Source: Ulva prolifera (taxonomy: Eukaryota > Chlorophyta > Ulvophyceae > Ulvales > Ulvaceae). From it: DNA of 64,000 bases. Positions within the stretch are counted from its first letter, which is position 1, and each line of letters begins with the position of its first letter. The notes beneath the pieces were generated by a model. The model was not told the origin of the DNA. It was given only the letters and a program-made list of their open reading frames with translations, and did no database searches. The stretch is taken from the NCBI GenBank assembly GCA_023078555.1, contig CM041197.1, forward strand, positions 186,001 through 250,000, given 5' to 3'. The translations under genes were made by a program, and so were the position numbers. Positions 57,735 to 64,000 of this stretch are shown in pieces.

Positions 57735-58318
57735 GTGATGCTGCCACAGCCTCCGGAGCACCATCTGCCACCACCACTCAGGCTGGTGCTGCGGACCCCC
57801 CTGTCGCTGCTCCCGAAGCCGACATGAGCACTTCTGGTAGTGGGCCTCAGCAGCAGATAGATGGCCCGGCCATGAGCCCAGCCGCAGAAACACCATCTGC
57901 CGCTACCACCACTGGTGATGCGGACTCGCCTATCAGTACTCCCGAGTCCGACATGAGCACTGCTGGTAGCGGGCCCCAGCAGCAGATGGATGGCCCGGCC
58001 ATGAGTCCGGCCGCAGAAACACCATCTGCCGCTACCACCACTGGTGCTGTGGAACCCCCTACCACTGCTCCCGAGTCCGACATGAGCACTGCTGGTAGCG
58101 GGCCCCAGCAGCAGATAGTCGCCCCGGCCATGAGCCCAGCCCCAGAAACACCATCTGCCACTACCACCACTAGTGATGCGGAATCACCTATCACTGCTCC
58201 TGAGTCCGACACAAGCGGTGCTGCTAGTCGTCAGCAGCTGCTAGACAGCTTGCCCATGAGCCTGATCCTCTCTTGGGGTGGTGCTGTTGCTGCTGCGTAT
58301 GCTATGTTCGGCCAGTGA
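57735..58318 (+). CDS. Ser/Thr/Pro/Ala-rich repeat exon with hydrophobic C-terminus
   Basis: The open frame follows a CAG acceptor at 57732-57734 and ends at 58318. It holds three 43-residue repeats of the type ESDMSTAGSGPQQQ...AMSPAAETPSAATTTG and ends SLPMSLILSWGGAVAAAYAMF. This looks like a mucin-like stalk with a membrane or GPI-type tail. It may be the last exon of the crystallin-like gene upstream, though the connecting exon (possibly 57110-57250, another open stretch) is not proven. Confidence 0.5.
57785..58215. repeat. 129-bp tandem repeats (about three copies)
   Basis: Repeated ATGAGCACTKCTGGTAG starts at 57824, 57953 and 58082, exactly 129 bp (43 codons) apart, so the frame is kept. 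Confidence 0.9.
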
Positions 58319-58469
58319 GGGCCCTACTGAGGTAGTGAATAGGTGGTAGTGAAAAATACCACATGTAGTAAATGGTTCATGAACATGGCATGCTGAAATT
58401 CACGGACAGGCTAGCCTGGGGCTGAGCTGAGTGTCAGGCTAGCGTGTGGCGGTTGAGGGCGATGAGCGG

Positions 58470-59810
58470 TGATTTGTCATGCCGGAGGTGTTCGATGTTG
58501 GGAGCCACACATTCACTCGCCGACGGCGCGGTAGGTAGTGATGCTGCAACGCACCATGGCCATGGTGCCACTGCGGCGGTGTAAGGTTGGTTACTCAAAC
58601 CACTGTCAAGATCACCATCCACCGCTGTCGACGCTCTGGCATGACACGAAGTTGTGGCAATCCAGTGGTATAGCGGCCATATCACTGGATTGCCACAAAA
58701 GAGTCCATGTTCCGCACCTAAAAGCACTGAGGCAAACAGCTTCATCGCTGAGGGCACATTGCCGCCGCAGCGTAACGCGCCGCAGTCGCCGTGCGCTTCA
58801 ATGGTTATGTGTTTTGCAGTGACTGAGCTGCCCCCAGTCCCGGTGCTGGCGCCCACGTCTTCAGCAGTCACCGTGCAGTCCTGCGCGGCAACCTTGGCAT
58901 TGCCACCTATAGCCACCGCCGCCAGTGTTGCATGCCAACAGCGTCGCGGGTGCACGCAGAGTTGCATTGCCGGAAGCCTACAAAGGGGCAGTGCGCCATA
59001 CGGCCGCCGCCGGTGGCTGTGAACATGCCACCGATGTCGCTCGTGCCTGCTGGCCGCCGCCTTCACCGCTGCGTCCTCGGAATCCGTTATCTGCTCACAG
59101 TCCTGCCCGTGGAACTCGCAGTGCTGTACGGCCACCTCATCCCCCGCCCGTGCGAGCTCCACTCTGGACACACAGTTCCTGAATGGCACGCCATCGAGGC
59201 TACGATGCCCCCAGGCGGGAGGTCATCCATGGAAGCCGCCCCGATCAAACACATCTTCACCGTACCACCCTTGACACTCATCCACCCCCCCCACGGCAAG
59301 GTACCCGGGCGCGCGCCTGCCCAAAGCAGGCTGCGGCGTGTCATCGGACACCGTCTCTGCAAAGACCATGAACATCGCTGCCGGTTGTACCGACCGCGTC
59401 CACCGTCCCCGCCCTGCACAACACCCCAGAGCTGCCGTTGCTGATGTGGCACCTGAGAAGACGCGCGGTTGCACTGCACAGCACAGAGACCACATCATGC
59501 CCGTGTGCACAAGTCTGCAGCACGCAGTCGGCCGCCAAGACCTGCGTGTCTCCCAGCGCCCCACAAGCCACCATGCCTTCGTAGCACCCCCCCTGCAGCC
59601 ACAGGAAGCTACCAGGGTTGATCGTTCATGCGTACTGACGCGAAGCAGTCGGTCGCACATTGATCGATTGTGGCGCTGGCGCCCTGATGCACCGATGGAG
59701 CGGCATGCCTGGTGCGCAGACGGCAGAGTAAGGCGCTGGCGCGGCTGTCCCTGATCACGCTTTTGTTGGCTTTGGATCTGGCTTTTGTTGAGGCCCGAAA
59801 CACAGCCACG
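58470..59810 (-). pseudogene. Beta-helix middle fragment H2 (C/H type)
   Basis: The minus strand carries the middle third of a C-like exon 3 in broken frames: ASATIDQCATDC, LGDTQVLAADCVLQTC, ATARLLRCHISNGSSGVLC, then FRNCVSRVELARAGDEVAVQ and HCEFHGQDCEQ, which aligns with FTDCAAGVRLREPEFEADI in gene C. It lies downstream of the N- and C-terminal thirds of copy H, so it is either a separate relic or a displaced part of H. Confidence 0.6.
58652..58698. repeat. Hairpin with 16-bp perfect stem
   Basis: TTGTGGCAATCCAGTG at 58652-58667 and its exact reverse complement at 58683-58698, with a 15-nt loop that can pair a few more bases. It lies inside fragment H2. Confidence 0.85.
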
Positions 59811-60284
59811 GCATACCGCGGTATGTCGCGTGGTCTGGCTCAGATGCAAAGCAGATCCCTGCTCCACAGCAGACCAAACCGTGTGCCCAACACAGAGTCT
59901 GCGCACATTCTGCCGTACAAAGACATGCACATCGCTACAAATGAATCGGCCGCGAACCGATCGCCCCGAACCTCACAATGTTACAGTATTTTGAGACACT
60001 TTTACTTGCCTTTACTCGACCGCGAAGGACTGAGTCGCATGTTAGGTTGTTGCTCGCAGCACCTTTGTCAACAGTTGACAGAGCTGAATCTGTGCTGCAG
60101 TCGGCACTCGCATGCCGCTGCCACTGCAGGGCATACAGCCAACAGGGCAACAGAACCCAAACGTGCCAACGGGTGCTCGTGAATCCTCTCAGGCTCCCTG
60201 CACTCAAGATCCTGCGCACAGTGCTGGCGCATATCCACCTCCCAGAAACCGCAACTCTACAAACACACTCTTATAAGTGACCGC
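59811..60284. other. Spacer between H and H2
   Basis: Nothing recognised. Confidence 0.4.
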
Positions 60285-63200
60285 CTACCGTCTGTGGGCT
60301 GCCCTTTCCTGCTCGACCACGGCCACCTCTGGCAGCATGCGGACGATGTCGTAGTTCAGTTCGCCCCCCGAAAGCAGCATGTCCACCGACCACACCAGCA
60401 CCTCCGCAGCCTCCGCCGCACAGCCGACGGCCCTGCAGCCAGACCACGCTGCGTTGACAACATACCTCACGAGTATCCCGGAGTGGCACGCGATCGCAGT
60501 CACGCCGCTCGCCGCGACGTGGCCGCCCTCGTTCACCACCACCGCGAAGTTCTCACACTCCACCACCTCACAGTCGAGGCGCAGGCGCGCGATCGCGCCC
60601 TCGTGCACGCACCGCGCCGTGGCCGCAGCGGCGGCACCCCCCTGCAGCTTCTCAAACGCGTGCCGCACCGCCGCCGGCCCCGAGCGGCCGCACGTGCGGC
60701 ACCGCGTGGCGAGCTCGCAAACTCGCCGACCATCATGCCGCTCATGCATCGCGACACCCGGGTGCTCTTGAGCCGCACCGCAGCTGGCCCGCACACCCAC
60801 ACGCCGGCAACCCTGCAGCCGGAAACGTCGCAGCGTAGTATCGACACAGTGGTGGCGTGGGTGGCATCACCCGAGCTGCTGTCCTGACCATGCGCCGAGG
60901 CGTCAACGGCACCAGCTGCAGCGCTCGTGGATGGCTCCGGCACGACACGGAGCCCTTGCCACGGCACGACACGGAGCCCTCGTATATTGAGGCGGCATTG
61001 TCTGAGATCCGCACGCGGCACAGCACAGCGCTGCCGTGGCCGTCCCTGGCCACAGACAGGCCGCCTCCTGCCCCACGCATGCCACTCATGTCACACCGCT
61101 CCATCTGCATGCAAGCGTCGCCGCGATCCTCAGGGTTCCGCGTCAGGCCGAGGGACACAGCCACGGGACAAGCATCCAGGACGGGCGTTGCAGAGACGCA
61201 GATGTCGCTCTCCCGCAGGGTCAGTCGGGATCGGCTCTCGGTCAGGACACCGTGCAGAACTCGTTCGAGACGCAGCCCCTCCGCCTCCACGGTGCTGTGG
61301 CTTGGGCCCTTGGCTACCCGCACCGCCTCAATAAATCCGGTGATGTGGCAGTCGTGGAGGCTCACGCCGGCGCTGCTTGTGGTGATGCCGTGCGCCCCGT
61401 TTGAGTACGACAATCCGCCGGCCAGCACGCAGCGCGCCAGCTCAGCACGGCTGCCGTCGTCGTTGACCACAACGGCGGTGTCGGTTTGGGAGATGGCACA
61501 GGAGTTTGCGGCGAGTGTGCCGCCTCGCTCGGCGACAATGCTGGTGCTGCAGTAGGAGATGCGGCAGTCGGAGAGGGTGGCCATGGTGGCTTCACCACTC
61601 GCGACGAGGCCAGTGTATGCACCGGCGATGTGGCAGCTGCGCAGCGTGACCGCCGCAGCGTGCACAACGTAGAGCGCGGTGGAGCGGAAGGTACAATTGT
61701 CGAAGGTGCCGAAAAAGCGCGCCCCGGCACACATAACGACTCCTCCTGCGACATGCATGCACAGTCAAACGCAGGGCGAGGAGCGGCTGTGGCAGACGAA
61801 ACAATGCACCACCCCCCCTGTGCCGCGAACTTCACGCATGAGCACATCGCCGCGCATTGCACGCCCCCCATACCACCGAACGTGGGCCATATGCAAACAT
61901 GGACAGCATGCACATGTCTGGGAGGGTGTACCTGTGAAGGTGGTGCTGTGGAAGTGTGCCCCGGCGCCGGCCAGCAGCAGCACCCCCCGCTCCGGCAGCT
62001 CCACGGTGTCCGCATGCAGGCGCAACCAGTGGTGGTCGTCCGCCACACCAGGAAGCCGTCCGCCCCTTGCGGCCTATGCCGGCTGTGCAGGGGAGCTGCC
62101 GGCAGGTGCAGGGGACCCGCCTGCGGCGCCGAGACAGCCGCTGCCAGGTGCTCCACAGTGAGCAAGGCGCCCTGCACATAAGGTACCACGTGCATTGCTC
62201 TGCTCCGATCATGCAAGGTGAGGTGTGTGTACCATATTGTCAGGGAACCTCGAGCCGATGCCATGGCCAGCGGATCAGCACGCTGTAGCAGGCGGGAAGC
62301 AGAACCAATTCGTCAATGTCTTTGTAATTGAGGCCAGTTCTCAGCGGTAAGTGTGCCATGGGAGCACAGCCTGCCAGCCTGCGATCGGGCGGCATGTGCC
62401 GCAGAGGTGGTTGCAAGCATTTGCCATCGCAGTCACCGGAAATCAAGTTTTGCATACAAGCTGGCTTGCAATGGAAGCACATAGGAAGTTTCTTGAAGAC
62501 CTGGCCAGGTACCATGATGCCTACCGCAACTGCCTTTCGTGCTTGCACCTGATTTTTGTAAGATCCATGGGAGACGCCACAGGACAACATCAACAAGCAC
62601 ATCAACAACAGTGCATCGGTGCAGTTGATTCTAAATGATATAACATAAGTTTGAAAAGGATCTGACATAGAGGCCTGAGTGATCCCAGCCACATGTCTGA
62701 CGGTGGACGTGGCTGATCATGGAGGGATTGTGTAGCAGCACCGCCACCAGGCTGGCCATACAGCTTCGCGAAGCAGGCGATCTTAGACGAGGCTCACGGT
62801 GACCTGCGGGCGCTGTTAATACGACAGATGTCGTTTATGTTCAGAGCTGTGGTCTGCTTGACGGCAGCGCCAGCCGGTCATGTGGCATGCTAGTGCTCTT
62901 GCTGTCGAAGCCTCCCGCAGCTGGGTGCTCGCGTGTCGAGGGCACCGCCAGCTCCGGTCGTCTAGAATCATATCAGTCTCTGTGTGGTGACGACTGCGAT
63001 GATTCCATATGGTATGACTGCTCTTTCCGGTATTCCGGACCACTGGCGCCAGATATCGTTGGCAGCTTCTCACACTGTCCCAGATAGCTCCACCGATACT
63101 GGCCTAGATCGTGTCAGCTAGGTCGACAGAGCTTATGCAGGTACTGCTTAAAACTGATATTCGCTGTGCAAATGCAGCGTGCGCTCGGTGAAGCAGTCGG

Positions 63201-63553
63201 TCCGAAGCAATCTGCGTTCTAAGTCAGCGTGTTTGGGTCTTTCGAGCAAAGCTGGTGGCCGCTTGATCCAGAATGAAGTTAATATTGCTGGATGAGACGC
63301 AACGGCGCACCGGTTCCGTCGGCTTCAGAGGTCTAACTTTCGTGCGGGTACACCATTCCCATGTCAACGTTGCTGAGCTGCACGGCACCAAGTCGCGGCT
63401 TGCGGAAGCCCGAAGGAACGGTACAATGTCTCCACACGTTTCACGCTCCTCTTGCTGGACGAATGGAGGAGCAAGCTCGACACGGTGGCCACAGGACTGG
63501 CGCCTGCAGGGCACAGCTGTTCCTGGCAGCGAAGCCCACCACTCAGTGGCCAT
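60285..63553 (-). pseudogene. Beta-helix copy H (C type, frameshifted and internally deleted)
   Basis: Exon 1 63553-63311 (MATEWWASLP, RRQSCGHRVE; the CxxC is reduced to ETCGD) has the same length as in gene C. Exon 2 62171-61932 is 240 nt where C has 241; a 1-nt loss near 62010-62025 shifts the frame before LPERGVLLLAGAG. Exon 3 starts at 61745 (GVVMCAGARFFGTFDNCTF), runs open to about 61000, then changes frame and passes directly to the C-terminal third (TVSILRCDVSGCRVAGVWVC; RCRTCGRSG...RCVHEG), stopping at 60285. The middle third is missing here and a matching piece lies at 58.5-59.8 kb. Confidence 0.7.
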
Positions 63554-64000
63554 TCCCCGCTTGGTACTCGCAATGTGAGGGCTAGTGACATAATAAGAAG
63601 TCAACTTTGGCAATCACGAGGTCTATCTGGGGCGCGGGCATCACCCGGAAGGCCTCGGCTCCGGAAGTCACTCGCCAGAACTGCATAGAGCCTACATGGG
63701 CGACCTGACCGCATCATACATTCAGACGGACTCAAGAATTTTTAGAAGGGTCGATGCTTGCGGGCACCCAACAGCGCATACGTAAGCTGTATCTTGTACT
63801 GACATCCACCACCCAGCCACGGTGTACCGCGATGTGTCGTGTGTGCTGACTCAGTGGCGCTCGGCAAGGTGAAGGTCAACAGTCGCAGACGTCTCTGCAA
63901 CAGGCCACCTCGCCAGGTACAAGAAGCACAGCAATCATCACAAGCCTGCACATGAGTGGCCGCTGGAGTGCATGCAATGCATGTGGTGCGTGACATTGGA
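63554..64000. other. Upstream flank of copy H to window end
   Basis: No gene or repeat recognised. Confidence 0.4.

Overview
This is a GC-rich eukaryotic nuclear window. Genes are split by short GT-AG introns, and the mobile elements are eukaryotic: a Ty1/copia retrotransposon, a miniature LTR element, a Tnp2-type DNA transposon gene and a LINE-like fragment. No bacterial operon structure, rRNA or intact tRNA was seen. The copia/Tnp2/TRIM mix suggests a unicellular alga or related protist. The sequence alone does not name the species.

Layout. 1-4.2 kb: the 3' part of a copia element (gag-protease-integrase, then RT-RNase H in the -1 frame, then the 3' LTR). 4180-4496: a complete 317-bp miniature LTR element (TRIM) with identical 90-bp LTRs. 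4.5-8.5 kb, minus strand: a multi-exon Tnp2 (En/Spm-CACTA-like) transposase. 8.8-11.5 kb, plus strand: a divergent eight-exon gene that splices in frame to 698 aa, with a zinc ribbon and a coiled coil, of unknown function.

The rest, 12.9-63.6 kb, is dominated by one gene family repeated head-to-tail on the minus strand: large Cys-rich right-handed parallel beta-helix proteins. Five copies (labelled A, B, C, E, F) resolve into the same three-exon gene. Exon 1 (about 80 codons) carries a CGH...CxxC module, exon 2 (about 80 codons) starts the helix, and exon 3 (about 840-880 codons) is the helix itself, with a conserved CxxC...CxHEG motif near its end. All five splice in frame (1047, 1027, 1035, 1004 and 1001 aa) with introns at the same positions and phases. 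Further copies are broken or partial: D, G, H, H2, B2, a C-terminal scrap at 18.6 kb and another at 47.7 kb. E and F are a roughly 5.94-kb tandem duplication and share a 1.3-kb nearly identical block inside diverged flanks, which looks like gene conversion.

Other genes sit between the family members on the plus strand. At 32.7-35.0 kb is a failed-axon-connections/metaxin-like GST-fold protein with a C-terminal membrane segment. Its last exon is duplicated at 41.1 kb, and both copies face a beta-helix gene tail to tail. At 56.5-58.3 kb is a beta/gamma-crystallin-like ORF followed by an exon with a 43-residue tandem repeat. The remaining spacers hold GT-rich dispersed repeats, palindromes and a 5'-truncated LINE-like fragment. 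How the family works is not shown by the sequence; tandem growth, pseudogene formation and probable conversion resemble fast-evolving recognition or surface-diversity families, and that is inference.
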